Shown piece after piece: positions 23,320 through 31,476 of a DNA stretch of 36,664 bases; the stretch's first letter is position 1; the number at the start of each line of letters is the position of its first letter. Under the pieces are notes generated by a model that was given only the letters and a program-made list of their open reading frames with translations, had not been told where the DNA came from and did not search any database. The stretch comes from Acidimicrobiia bacterium (GTDB taxonomy: Bacteria > Actinomycetota > Acidimicrobiia > Spongiisociales > UBA5794), in contig JAOZRW010000019.1 in assembly GCA_029939995.1 (NCBI GenBank), positions 1-36,664 on the forward strand, in the 5' to 3' direction. Position numbers and translations under genes: made by a program.

Positions 23320-23853
23320 ATGGCACACGAGCATCCCTATGTCACGCTGGCACGCCGGGCCATCCGCCACTACCTCGCAACCGGCGAGATCCTCGACCCG
23401 CCGCAAGAACCGGGTGACCCTCCGGCGAGCGGCGTGTTCGTCTCCCTCCATCAACCGGCCGGGCCGGGGCAGATCGAGGGGCCGTTGCGCGGCTGCATCG
23501 GCTCCATCCAGGCACGCGAACCCACGGTGCGCAGTGAGATCGCCCGATCTGCGGTGCTGGCCGCCACGTCCGACCCGCGGTTCCCGGCGTTGCGCCCGGG
23601 AGAAGTCGACGATCTCGACGTCACCGTCTATCTGCTCGGCGACCCGGAGCCGATCAGCGGTCTCGACGAGCTCGATCCCGCTCGTTACGGGGTGATCGTC
23701 GAAGGGCCCGGGGGACGCAGGGGCCTCCTCCTGCCGGCCATTCCCGGCATCTCGAGTGCGGAGCAACAGGTCGACATCGCCCGACAGAAGGCGTTCCTGT
23801 CGCCCGGCGACCCGATCCGGCTCTACCGCTTCTCCGCCGAGATCATCCACTAG
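23320..23853 (+). CDS. amrA: AmmeMemoRadiSam system protein A (AMMECR1-like)
   Basis: Predicted 177 residues covering one AMMECR1 domain. The family hallmark PLRGCIGSIQAREP is present at about residues 58-71, followed by DPRFPALRPGEVDDL and the C-terminal LLPAIPG and RQKAF motifs. Function is not known in any organism, but the protein travels with the radical SAM enzyme and protein B in many bacteria and archaea, hence the system name. The conserved Cys in LRGCIGS may be functional. The start fits the conserved beginning (YVTLARRAIRHYL) and lies six bases after a TACATT box. It converges on modC. Confidence 0.92.
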   Translation: MAHEHPYVTLARRAIRHYLATGEILDPPQEPGDPPASGVFVSLHQPAGPGQIEGPLRGCIGSIQAREPTVRSEIARSAVLAATSDPRFPALRPGEVDDLDVTVYLLGDPEPISGLDELDPARYGVIVEGPGGRRGLLLPAIPGISSAEQQVDIARQKAFLSPGDPIRLYRFSAEIIH

Positions 23854-23862
23854 ACCTCGAGT

Positions 23863-23875
23863 CTCGTGGCACGAG
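23863..23875. terminator. Small palindrome after the protein A gene
   Basis: CTCGTG-G-CACGAG, ten bases past the stop at 23853, with outer CCTCG/CGAGG pairing as an alternative. Together with the adjacent dispersed repeat it separates two convergent genes. The one-base loop makes a real stem shorter than drawn. Confidence 0.35.
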
Positions 23876-23887
23876 GCCATGCCCGTT

Positions 23888-23937
23888 CTGTGGGCCGGAA
23901 ACGCGCCTATGTCCGCCTGCGAGCCCTGGGTTCGCAG
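23888..23937 (+). repeat. Dispersed 50-base intergenic repeat, copy 1
   Basis: Matches the reverse complement of 34261-34310 at 48 of 50 bases; differences fall at position 2 and position 33. Its last 21 bases form a hairpin (CTGCGAGCCC, T, GGGTTCGCAG with one G-T pair). It lies between the convergent protein A and modC genes, 11 bases from the modC stop. Could be a terminator-like extragenic repeat or part of a small non-autonomous element. Confidence 0.75.
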
Positions 23938-23948
23938 CGCGGTTGGGG

Positions 23949-25016
23949 TTAGTCGCTCTCGACTCTGATCTCGGTCGCCTTGATCGAGACCCACACCGAC
24001 GATCCCTCTTCGATCCGCAAGTCGTCGAGTGCCGCCGGGGTGATCTCGGCGGTGAGCGGCAACGGGTCTCCGGTCTGGAGCCGGACCCGGTCGCCGTAGT
24101 GCTCGATGCGCTGCACCCGGGTGCTCCACGAATTACGCGAGCTGCCGCCGGGCTTCGCGAGGGAGATCACGATGGCCCGCGGGTCCACCGCGGCGAGGAC
24201 CGGTCCTTCGATGTGCCGGTCGGCTACCGAGATGGGATGGTCGCCGACGCTAACGATGCCATCGTGCGCGGTGCCGATGAAGAGGTTGGATCCGGCGAGA
24301 TCTGCGATGTACGGGGTTCGGGGACGCAGCCTGATGTCGTCGGGGGGCCCGACCTGGGTGATGGTTCCGTCTTCGATCACGTGGATCTCGTCTGCGAGGA
24401 GGAACGCCTCGGTCGGGTCGTGGGTGATCACCATGCGGGGACCGGAGAACTGCGCGAGGTGGTCCGTGAGCGTGCGACGCAGATCGACCCGCGTCGTCGC
24501 ATCGAGAGCGGCGAGCGGCTCGTCCAGCAGGAGGAGGTCCGGGTCGGTGATGAGGGCCCTGGCGAGGGCGACGCGTTGCGCCTGCCCTCCCGACAGGTCA
24601 CCCGGCTTGCGCCCTGCCAGATCGGCGATTCCGAAGCGCTCCAGCCACCGGTCGGCTTCCGTCGTCGATGGGCCGCGCTTGACGCCGCGGCTTCGCAACC
24701 CGAACGCGACGTTGTCGACCACCGTGAGATGTGGGAACAACACGTAGTCCTGGAAGACGACGCCGACCCCGCGGTCCTCGGCCGGGACGAGCACGCCGCC
24801 GTCCGGATCGTCGAGCGTTCGCCCGTCCAGCGTGATGTGCCCTCTTTCCAGGGGAAGAAGACCCGCGAGAGCACCAACGACGGTCGACTTGCCGGCGCCG
24901 TTCGGTCCCAGGAGCGCGATCGTCCGGCCTCGCGGGACACGAAGCCGGATGTCGATCTTGAACGACTCGCCGCGAGACACGACGAGGTGTGCGTCGAGAC
25001 CGGAGAAGGGGTTCAC
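23949..25016 (-). CDS. modC: Molybdate-type ABC transporter ATP-binding protein
   Basis: Predicted 355 residues. Walker A GPNGAGKS (37-44), Q-loop VVFQDYVLFPHL, signature LSGGQ (141-145), Walker B LLLLDEPLAALD (from 161) and the switch His in VITHDPTEA. The C-terminal about 70 residues (from about 285) carry a TOBE-like oxyanion-sensing domain, as in ModC (LPLTAEITPAALDDL, then VWVSIKATEIRV). It powers molybdate import and may sense molybdate through the TOBE part. GTG 25016 overlaps the modB stop (GTGA). Confidence 0.9.
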   Translation of the reverse strand: MNPFSGLDAHLVVSRGESFKIDIRLRVPRGRTIALLGPNGAGKSTVVGALAGLLPLERGHITLDGRTLDDPDGGVLVPAEDRGVGVVFQDYVLFPHLTVVDNVAFGLRSRGVKRGPSTTEADRWLERFGIADLAGRKPGDLSGGQAQRVALARALITDPDLLLLDEPLAALDATTRVDLRRTLTDHLAQFSGPRMVITHDPTEAFLLADEIHVIEDGTITQVGPPDDIRLRPRTPYIADLAGSNLFIGTAHDGIVSVGDHPISVADRHIEGPVLAAVDPRAIVISLAKPGGSSRNSWSTRVQRIEHYGDRVRLQTGDPLPLTAEITPAALDDLRIEEGSSVWVSIKATEIRVESD

Positions 25017-25822
25017 AGGGCCCTCCACCACCGCTCGCGCAGGACGATGAGCACCGTCAACGAGATGACCACCATGATGAGGCTGAGCGCAACCGCCGCG
25101 CCACGGTCGGTCTCCAGTGCCACGAACACCGCCAGCGGAAGAGTCTGGGTCCGGCCCTGCAGGTTGCCGGCGAACGTGATCGTCGCTCCGAACTCGCCGA
25201 GGGCCCTGGCCCAGGTGAGTGCGAGACCGGCGGCGAGCGACGGCCCGATCATCGGCAGCGTGACTCTGCGAAGCACCGTCCAGCGTCCGGCGCCCAGCGT
25301 CGCGGCGGCGCCTTCGAACCGGGGATCGAGGTTGCGGAGCGCTCCTTCGACCGTGATGACGAGGAACGGCATCGCCACGAAGGTCGCTGCGATCACGACC
25401 CCCCAGATGGAGAACGGCAACACGAGGCCGGTCATCTGATGGAGCGGTTCGCCGATGACGCCGCGCCGGCCGAGTGCGAAGAGGAGGGCGGCTCCGCCGA
25501 CGACGGGGGGAAGCACGAGCGGGAGAACCACGAGACCCCGGACGATCGACCGTCCGGGGAACTCGACGCGCGCCAGCATCCACGCGAGCGGCACACCGAG
25601 AACGGCTGAGATCGCCGTCGCCGCGATGGAGGCGATGAACGATATGCGCAGGGCGTCGACGACGACGTCGCTGGTGAGCAGGGTTGGAAGGTCGCTCCAG
25701 GGAGTCCGGGCCAGCAGTCCGATGAGCGGAACAGCGAAGACGGCGATGCCGCCGACTGCGAGGATCACCAACACGGCGGGGGGCCGCTGTCGCCGTCTCG
25801 GGGAGGTCGACGTGTTCGTCAT
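25013..25822 (-). CDS. modB: Molybdate-type ABC transporter permease
   Basis: Predicted 269 residues with six membrane helices. The binding-protein-dependent permease signature appears as EGAAATLGAGRWTVLRRVTL, the coupling helix that docks on ModC, and ARALGEFGATITFAGNLQGR is the ModB-typical segment after it. ATG 25822 overlaps the modA stop (ATGA), and its stop overlaps modC. The 30 N-terminal residues before the first helix are Ser/Arg-rich and cytoplasmic. Tungstate transporters (TupB) are shorter and lack this exact loop, so molybdate is favoured. Confidence 0.92.
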   Translation of the reverse strand: MTNTSTSPRRRQRPPAVLVILAVGGIAVFAVPLIGLLARTPWSDLPTLLTSDVVVDALRISFIASIAATAISAVLGVPLAWMLARVEFPGRSIVRGLVVLPLVLPPVVGGAALLFALGRRGVIGEPLHQMTGLVLPFSIWGVVIAATFVAMPFLVITVEGALRNLDPRFEGAAATLGAGRWTVLRRVTLPMIGPSLAAGLALTWARALGEFGATITFAGNLQGRTQTLPLAVFVALETDRGAAVALSLIMVVISLTVLIVLRERWWRAL

Positions 25823-26571
25823 GGAACGACGAATCCGTACTCTTCGAGGATGGATCTGCCCTCGTCGGACAGGACGAACTCCACGAACGCTGCGGCGCCG
25901 GCCGGATTCGGCGCGTCGGCGATGGCGGCGATCTGGTACTCGGCCACCACGTTCTGCTCGTCGGGGATCACGATGCCGTCGACACGTCCGTTGAGGGCGA
26001 GCACGTCGGTGACGTAGACGATGCCGGCATCGAGTTCCCCCGCTTCGATCTTGGTGAGCAGGGCGCGCACATTCGGTTCGTCGGTGTCGACGGACGGTAC
26101 GACGCCCGCCTTCTCCAGAGCTTGTCTCCCGTAGTCGCCGCAGGGAACACCAACCGCGCAGAGGCCGATGAGGAGTTCGGAGCGTGCGAAGTCCGCGAGC
26201 CCGGTCACACGGGCCGGGTTCCCGGCCGGGACGGCGATCTCGAGCCGGTTGCCCGCGAACACGAAGACTTCGTCTGCGGTGTTTCCGGCTGCGATGATCT
26301 GGTCCATGTTCGCCGTGTCGGCCGAGGCGAACACGTCGACGGGCGCCCCCGCGAGGATCTGCTCGCGGAGAGCGGAGCTGCCGTCGAGGTTCAGGACGAC
26401 ATCTACTTCGGGATCTGCCGCCTCGAAGGCAACCTCCAGGGCATCGAACGCGTCGGCGAGCGACGCTGCGGTCGACACGAGCACCTCGCCGTGTGTCCTG
26501 CCCGACCCGCATGCTGCGGCCAGGAGGGACACGGCGACGAGCGCGATCGTGAGTCGTCGAACTCGCTTCAC
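25819..26571 (-). CDS. modA: Molybdate-binding lipoprotein
   Basis: Predicted 250 residues. Lipobox SLLAAAC (C21) anchors it outside the membrane. Family motifs are VSTAASLADAFDALE (oxyanion-contact serines at the start), LDGSSALREQILAGAPVDVFASAD and the late VYVTDVLAL segment, where ModA places a binding tyrosine. It delivers molybdate to ModBC. GTG 26571 has AGGAG four bases upstream, a little short, but an upstream start would disrupt the signal peptide. No ModE-type repressor or Moco RNA motif was found upstream. Confidence 0.9.
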   Translation of the reverse strand: MKRVRRLTIALVAVSLLAAACGSGRTHGEVLVSTAASLADAFDALEVAFEAADPEVDVVLNLDGSSALREQILAGAPVDVFASADTANMDQIIAAGNTADEVFVFAGNRLEIAVPAGNPARVTGLADFARSELLIGLCAVGVPCGDYGRQALEKAGVVPSVDTDEPNVRALLTKIEAGELDAGIVYVTDVLALNGRVDGIVIPDEQNVVAEYQIAAIADAPNPAGAAAFVEFVLSDEGRSILEEYGFVVP

Positions 26572-26656
26572 CGGGCTCCTTTCGCCGATCGGCCGGGTCT
26601 CTCGCGCAGTGATCGCGAACGCTTCGCCACAGCGGCGCAGCAGCGACAGCAGTGTA

Positions 26657-26675
26657 GGAAGCGCGGGTGGCTTCC
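26657..26675. terminator. Hairpin downstream of the DsrE gene
   Basis: GGAAGC, seven-base loop, GCTTCC; it begins 18 bases after the DsrE stop (26693) and lies before modA. Modest stem without a T tract; it would separate the DsrE transcript from modABC. Confidence 0.4.
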
Positions 26676-26692
26676 CCGGCGACGACGCCCTT

Positions 26693-27049
26693 CTAGAACG
26701 TGATGATGTTCGTCCCGTCGATCGCGCATCGGGCGTAGACGTCCTTGGCGTTCTCGAGGATGATCCCCCGCCCTGCGAGCGTCTCGTCCGTACCGGTGGC
26801 CTCTGCCGCGTTGATACAGGCCGAGACGCGAACTCCGGATTCGACGAGTTGATCGATGTTGTCGTTGAACGTGCGCACGGGCCCGTCGGTGTCGGTTGCC
26901 GTGAGCATCTTCTGCGCGGATCCGAACACGAACACCTCCACTTCGACACCGGTCTCAGACGCGTACCGGGCGCTGCCGAGCGCCGCGATCGAGCCGAGGC
27001 TCAGTGATGCGCCGTCTTTGTGGAAGAAATGGAACAGGTTCTTTGCCAT
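26693..27049 (-). CDS. DsrE/DsrF-like small protein
   Basis: Predicted 118 residues with the DsrE-like alpha/beta layout: LFHFFHKDGASLSLGSIAAL at the N-terminus, VEVEVFVFGSAQKMLT in the middle and a late Cys (VSACINAAEA, C83 area; ARCAID near C107). Some relatives carry sulfur on a conserved cysteine in sulfur relay; others are peroxiredoxin-like with no known role. AGGAGAGG lies about nine bases before ATG 27049. A sulfur role here is inference; no sulfur-oxidation genes are adjacent. Confidence 0.7.
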   Translation of the reverse strand: MAKNLFHFFHKDGASLSLGSIAALGSARYASETGVEVEVFVFGSAQKMLTATDTDGPVRTFNDNIDQLVESGVRVSACINAAEATGTDETLAGRGIILENAKDVYARCAIDGTNIITF

Positions 27050-27107
27050 CGTCGATTCACCTCTCCTGGCTGACAGGCCGCCGTGTCGACCTGTGAGTCG
27101 AAGATAG

Positions 27108-28361
27108 TCAGTCCTCGTCGCCTGACGGCTCGGCAAGCATCGCCGCGGCGGTCGACGAGCGATGGGGAAGGCTGATGAAGCGGCGCTGCCGTGGCCGGGC
27201 TGTGAAGACGATCCGGCCCAGCGCGTACACCGCGAGCGGGACGAAGAACCCCGCGAGGCCCCAGAAGTATCCGGCCGGACCGAGAAACTCCATGAGCACC
27301 GAGACGATGAGCGGTCCGGCGATCGAGCCGACTCCGTAAACGAACACGATCCCCGCAGCGGCGGCAACGAGCCGATGTGCGGGCATCACGTCGTTGATCA
27401 TCGAGACGGCGAGTGAGTACATAGGGAACGCCAGGGCCCCGTAGGCGGCCGCGAGCACGAAGAGCCACGGTCCTGCAGGGTCGAGGATCGCTCCGACGGT
27501 GGCGAGGACGGCCGCCGCCGTCGCGACGGCGAGGATGACGCGCCGCCTCGGGAAACGGTCCGAGAGGTAACCCAGCGGATACTGCGACGCTGCGCCGCCG
27601 ACGAGTGAGGCCGCCATGAACACGCCCACGAGCCCGGGTTCCATGCCGATCTTCGTGGCGTAGACGGCACCGAGCGAGAGGATCGCACCGTCTGCCGCTC
27701 CCGACAGCACGACGGCGAGAACACCCAGCGGTGCGGTGGCCGTCAGGGCGACAACCGAGAACGCGACCGGGATCGTCTCTTTCGGTGCGGGAATCCGCAC
27801 CATCGCGACCGGGACGACCGCCAGCGAGAGCAAGATCCCCACGAGGATGAACAGCGTGGCATTCAGCGGGCTATCGAGGCCCAGGAGGAGCTGGCCGAAC
27901 CCCAGCCCGAAGGTGATCACCAGCATGTACACGGAGAGCAAGCGACCGCGGGTCTCGTTGGATGCCCGGTCGTTGAGCCAGCTCTCCACCGTGACATACA
28001 GGCCGGACATCGCCAAGCCGAACACGAATCGGAAGACGCCCCAGGCCAGCGGAGCAATCAGCAACGAGTAGGACAGTGCCGTCGCCGCGGCAAGGGACGC
28101 GAGTCCGGCGTACACCCTGATGTGCCCGACCTTGATGAGCCAGCGCGGGATCGTCAGCGATCCCAGGAGGAACCCCACGTAGTACATCGACATCACGACA
28201 CCGATGACGATGGTCGGAAAACCCGCGAGATCGGCCCGGACACCGAGCAGCGAACCGAGTAGCCCATTGCCCACCATCAGCAGAGCCAGGCCGCCGAACA
28301 GCGGCCAGATCGATGCGACGACGTCGCGCTCTCTCTCCAATTGCCCACCCACCGTGTCCAC
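27108..28361 (-). CDS. Major facilitator superfamily transporter (YcaD-like)
   Basis: Predicted 417 residues from GTG 28361, with twelve hydrophobic segments. IWPLFGGLALLMVGNGLLGS opens helix 1; the helix 2-3 loop has PRWLIKVGHIRVYAG, and ESWLNDRASNETRGRLLSVY at helix 4-5 is typical of the YcaD-like group. GYLSDRFPRRRVILA repeats the MFS signature in the second half. Substrate unknown. The frame is open to an ATG at 28409, but that lies in the loop of a terminator hairpin, so it is not the start. GTG 28361, GTG 28352 or TTG 28379 (eight bases after a TAGCAT box) are all possible. Confidence 0.82.
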   Translation of the reverse strand: MDTVGGQLERERDVVASIWPLFGGLALLMVGNGLLGSLLGVRADLAGFPTIVIGVVMSMYYVGFLLGSLTIPRWLIKVGHIRVYAGLASLAAATALSYSLLIAPLAWGVFRFVFGLAMSGLYVTVESWLNDRASNETRGRLLSVYMLVITFGLGFGQLLLGLDSPLNATLFILVGILLSLAVVPVAMVRIPAPKETIPVAFSVVALTATAPLGVLAVVLSGAADGAILSLGAVYATKIGMEPGLVGVFMAASLVGGAASQYPLGYLSDRFPRRRVILAVATAAAVLATVGAILDPAGPWLFVLAAAYGALAFPMYSLAVSMINDVMPAHRLVAAAAGIVFVYGVGSIAGPLIVSVLMEFLGPAGYFWGLAGFFVPLAVYALGRIVFTARPRQRRFISLPHRSSTAAAMLAEPSGDED

Positions 28362-28393
28362 CGATCTCAGAGGCCGCAAACAGGCAGATGCTA

Positions 28394-28425
28394 CCGGGCG
28401 CCGTTCCACATAGAACGACGCCCGG
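28394..28425. terminator. Terminator of the MMPL transporter gene
   Basis: CCGGGCG-C-CGTTC, loop CACATA, GAACG-A-CGCCCGG: a 12-bp stem with one internal mismatch. It starts 18 bases past the MMPL stop (28443, minus strand) and shows that the following MFS gene is a separate unit. Confidence 0.7.
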
Positions 28426-28442
28426 CGACCGAGGAGGGACGG

Positions 28443-30761
28443 TCAGGCGCTCGATCCGACGAGCTCCGGCTCGTCGTCGGGCGTCGCAGCGCTCTCGGGC
28501 TCGACGACCAGGTTCGGGAGGATCCGGTCGAGCCACCCGGGGAGCCACCAGTTCTTGTCGCCGAGGAGCTTCATCGTGGCCGGCACGAGGAGCATGCGCA
28601 CGACGGTTGCGTCGATCGCGACCGCGGCGGCGAGGCCCAACCCGAGGATCTTGATGGTCCTCAGGTCCTCGAGCATGAAGCTCCCGAAGACGAACACCAT
28701 GATGAGCGCCGCTGCGGTGATGACCCGGGCCGTTGCGGCCAGGCCGTCGGCCACGGCTTCGCTGTTGACCCCGGTCCGGTCGTACTCCTCGCGGATCCGG
28801 GTCAGCAAGAACACCTCGTAGTCCATCGACAGCCCGAAGACGATCGCGAACAGCATCATCGGGATGAACGGCTCGATCGGGCCGGCCCGGATACCGAGCA
28901 GATCGCCACCCCACCCCCACTGGAAGACGGCCACGACGATCCCGTATGCGGCGCTGATCGCAAGCAGGTTCATGATGACGGCGCTCAGCGGCACCAGGAT
29001 CGAGCGGAACACGACCATGAGGAACAGGAACGACAGCAGCAGGACTGCCCCGTAGAAGTACCAGATCCGCTGTGCCAGGTAGTCCGCGAAGTCGATGTTC
29101 GCGGCGACGGGGCCGGTGATCTTGAATTCGGTGCCCAGCTTCGCGTCGATCCGGGGAATGACGTCGTCGCGGAGGTTGTGCACGAGGTCGGTGGTCGCTT
29201 CATCCTGCGGCGCCGTGTCCGGCGTCACACGGAAGAGCACGGCGGTCGGGTTCTCCCGGTCGTTCGGGATCGGTCCGGCGACGTGAGCGATCCCCTCGAC
29301 CTGCTCGAAGGGGTTGCCGACGGCCTGGAGCGCCATGAGGTTCGCCCCCTCGGGGAGCTCGCTGATGATGAGCAACGGACCGTTGGCTCCGGCTCCGAAG
29401 CCCTCGGCGAGCAGGTCGGATGCCTCTTTCGTCGTCGTCCCTTCCGGATCGTTGCTCGCGTCGGCGAACCCGAGTTGGAGCGAGAGGACGGGGATGGCGA
29501 GAAGGGCGAGCACGACGACGCCTGAGACGGTGATGATCCACGCCCGGTGCTGGACGAAGCGGCTCCACCGGTAGAAGGAGGTCTCCTCCACCGGCTTGTC
29601 GGACGAGATCGAGACTCGCTTCTTGAGCGGAGCCCAGAAGATCCCCACGATGAGGATGAGCGCGGCGAGCGCGAACCCGACCCGCAGGGGCATGACGTCG
29701 AGCGCCACACCGACCATGCCGATCGCCACGAAGACGGAGGCGAGGAGGCCGCGCCATCGGGTGACGTTGATGCGGTCGTCGGCGAGGCCGATCAGTGCAG
29801 GAAGCAAGGTGACGGATGCCACCATCGTGACCAGGACCGTCGTTGAGGCCGCGACGGCGAGACCCGTGACGAACGTGATGCCCATCAGGACCATGCCGAG
29901 CAGCGAGACGACGACCGTGACACCGGCGAACAGGACCGCCCGACCGGCCGAGTTGAGCGAGGCGCCCGCCGCTTCGGGAACCGCCATCCCCTTGTCGAGA
30001 TACTCCTTGTAGCGGGTGACGATGAACAGCGCGTAGTCGATGCCGACGCCCAGCCCGATCATGATGCCGATGGTGCCGGCGAAGTCCGGCATCTCGATGA
30101 CGTTGCTCAGCATCGCCGTCGTCAGCACGCCGACCCCCACGCCGGCTACCGCCGTTGCGATGGGAAGCCCCATGGCGAGAACGGATCCGAACGCGGCGAT
30201 CAGGACGAAGATGGCGAACGCCAGACCCAGCATCTCGGAGTTCGGGGGCTTGCGCTCGCGGAACATGTCTCCACCGAGCGCTACTTCGACGCCGTCGATC
30301 TCCGGGGCGAGAGAGATGATCTCGTCGGCGATCTCCGCTCCCTCGGCCGTCGTCGTCCCGGCGTCCAGGATCAACTGGGCGTACGCGATCGTCCCGGCGC
30401 TCTCCCCCCGGGACGAGATCTGTGTGCCGCCGATCGGCGAGTACGGGCTGATGACGTTGACCACGCCGTCGACCTGTTTCGTCGCCTCGAACATCTGCGA
30501 CATCGCCGTCTGCACCGCAGGATCGGTGACGCCCTGCTCCGCCCGGAAGACGATGGTTCCCTGGTCGCCGCCGGCACTGGGGAACTCCTCGGTGAGGATC
30601 GTCAGACCCTCACTGCTCTCCGAAGCAGGAGCCGAGATGTTCTCGGTGAAGGCGGGACCGATGGCGACGGCGGCACCGACGAGAAGGGCTACCGTCAGGA
30701 GCCATGCGGCGATGTATCGCCATGGATGAGAGGCCGCGTATCGACCGAGTCGGGTGAGCAT
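28443..30761 (-). CDS. MMPL-family RND transporter
   Basis: Predicted 772 residues in the classic two-part layout. One N-terminal helix (about 14-35) is followed by an outside domain (about 40-185) and five helices with the motif VGIDYALFIVTRYKEYLDKG. A second outside domain (about 430-560) and final helices with GLSMDYEVFLLTRIREEYDR follow. The GxxxDY motifs in both halves are the proton-relay aspartates of the MMPL class. It exports lipids or lipophilic compounds using proton motive force; the cargo is unknown. GGAG lies seven bases before the ATG. It is divergent from a TetR regulator, the usual arrangement for an inducible efflux pump. Confidence 0.93.
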   Translation of the reverse strand: MLTRLGRYAASHPWRYIAAWLLTVALLVGAAVAIGPAFTENISAPASESSEGLTILTEEFPSAGGDQGTIVFRAEQGVTDPAVQTAMSQMFEATKQVDGVVNVISPYSPIGGTQISSRGESAGTIAYAQLILDAGTTTAEGAEIADEIISLAPEIDGVEVALGGDMFRERKPPNSEMLGLAFAIFVLIAAFGSVLAMGLPIATAVAGVGVGVLTTAMLSNVIEMPDFAGTIGIMIGLGVGIDYALFIVTRYKEYLDKGMAVPEAAGASLNSAGRAVLFAGVTVVVSLLGMVLMGITFVTGLAVAASTTVLVTMVASVTLLPALIGLADDRINVTRWRGLLASVFVAIGMVGVALDVMPLRVGFALAALILIVGIFWAPLKKRVSISSDKPVEETSFYRWSRFVQHRAWIITVSGVVVLALLAIPVLSLQLGFADASNDPEGTTTKEASDLLAEGFGAGANGPLLIISELPEGANLMALQAVGNPFEQVEGIAHVAGPIPNDRENPTAVLFRVTPDTAPQDEATTDLVHNLRDDVIPRIDAKLGTEFKITGPVAANIDFADYLAQRIWYFYGAVLLLSFLFLMVVFRSILVPLSAVIMNLLAISAAYGIVVAVFQWGWGGDLLGIRAGPIEPFIPMMLFAIVFGLSMDYEVFLLTRIREEYDRTGVNSEAVADGLAATARVITAAALIMVFVFGSFMLEDLRTIKILGLGLAAAVAIDATVVRMLLVPATMKLLGDKNWWLPGWLDRILPNLVVEPESAATPDDEPELVGSSA

Positions 30762-30779
30762 GAGGGTTCTCCGAAATGA

Positions 30780-30813
30780 GACAAACTGACTTGACCGAGA
30801 CAGACTGTATCAT
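30780..30813. promoter_or_regulatory. Candidate TetR operator and promoter in the MMPL/tetR divergent region
   Basis: GACAAACTG (30780-30788) is repeated as GACAGACTG (30799-30807), 19 bases apart, 8 of 9 identical. The second copy forms the small palindrome ACAG-A-CTGT. It runs into TATCAT (30808-30813), a possible -10 for tetR. The whole divergent gap is only 69 bases, so a regulator bound here would affect both genes. Confidence 0.4.
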
Positions 30814-30830
30814 GGTTGTGGAGGTATCGA

Positions 30831-31415
30831 GTGGTTGATCCCGGATCGAGCATGAATCCACAAGTCGAGCGAACGCACCGCGTGATGCTCGACGCGGCTC
30901 GCGAACTGCTCGCCGAGCACGGCCCGGCCGCGGTGACGCACCTCCGGGTATCCGAGACTTCAGGTGTCGCCCGGGCAACGGTCTACCGCCACTGGCCCGA
31001 CCGGGTCGACATCCTGCTCGACCTCCTCCGCAGCGGCGCCGACCTCCACTTCACTCCCCCTCCGGAAGACCTCCCCCTCGCCCAGCGGGTGACCGGTCTC
31101 CTCGAGAAACTCGCCGCCGCCCTCAACGGGAACAGCGGGCAGATCCTCACCGCGATGATCGGCCTCGCCGAATGGGACGACGACGTGTTCGCCGCGCTCG
31201 GACGGATGAGGGCGTTCGGACCGAGGCTGCTCCGAGATCTGCTGGCCGGTGGACTCGCCGACGGTTCGCTCACCGCCGCAACGGACATCGACGTGCTCAT
31301 GGACGCCCTGATCGGACCGCTCTTCCTCAAGCGTCTCCTCCACCACGACGAGATCACCGATGCTTACGTCGGAGACCTCGTCGACACGGTGCTCGCCCCG
31401 CACCTCATCGGCTGA
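30831..31415 (+). CDS. TetR/AcrR-family transcriptional regulator
   Basis: Predicted 194 residues. N-terminal DNA-binding domain: MLDAARELLAEHGPAAVTHL, then the helix-turn-helix VSETSGVARATVYRHWPDRV, the most conserved TetR signature. The C-terminal ligand domain is of the short AefR-like kind. GTG 30831 has GGAGG six bases upstream and is preferred; ATG 30852 and TTG 30816 are alternatives. It probably represses itself and the divergent MMPL pump, released by a lipophilic ligand. Confidence 0.9.
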   Translation: MVDPGSSMNPQVERTHRVMLDAARELLAEHGPAAVTHLRVSETSGVARATVYRHWPDRVDILLDLLRSGADLHFTPPPEDLPLAQRVTGLLEKLAAALNGNSGQILTAMIGLAEWDDDVFAALGRMRAFGPRLLRDLLAGGLADGSLTAATDIDVLMDALIGPLFLKRLLHHDEITDAYVGDLVDTVLAPHLIG

Positions 31416-31424
31416 AAGGCCGAT
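31407..31424. terminator. Hairpin overlapping the tetR stop codon
   Basis: ATCGGC, loop TGAAAG, GCCGAT; the tetR stop TGA is part of the loop. It lies between tetR and the convergent ACR3 gene (stop 31477). Short stem, low confidence. Confidence 0.3.
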
Positions 31425-31476
31425 CGTCGACGAGGCCCGACCGGCGGCGAACCTCGACACAACGCCGGAAGCGCAC

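Noticed and set aside
26572-26692. Molybdenum cofactor riboswitch upstream of modA
   Set aside because: Only a short hairpin is present, and it lies where a terminator for the preceding DsrE gene is expected; the Moco RNA core was not seen.
28362-28409. ATG 28409 as start of the second MFS gene
   Set aside because: It sits in the loop of the MMPL terminator hairpin, and the added residues are Arg/Pro-rich and unlike an MFS N-terminus.
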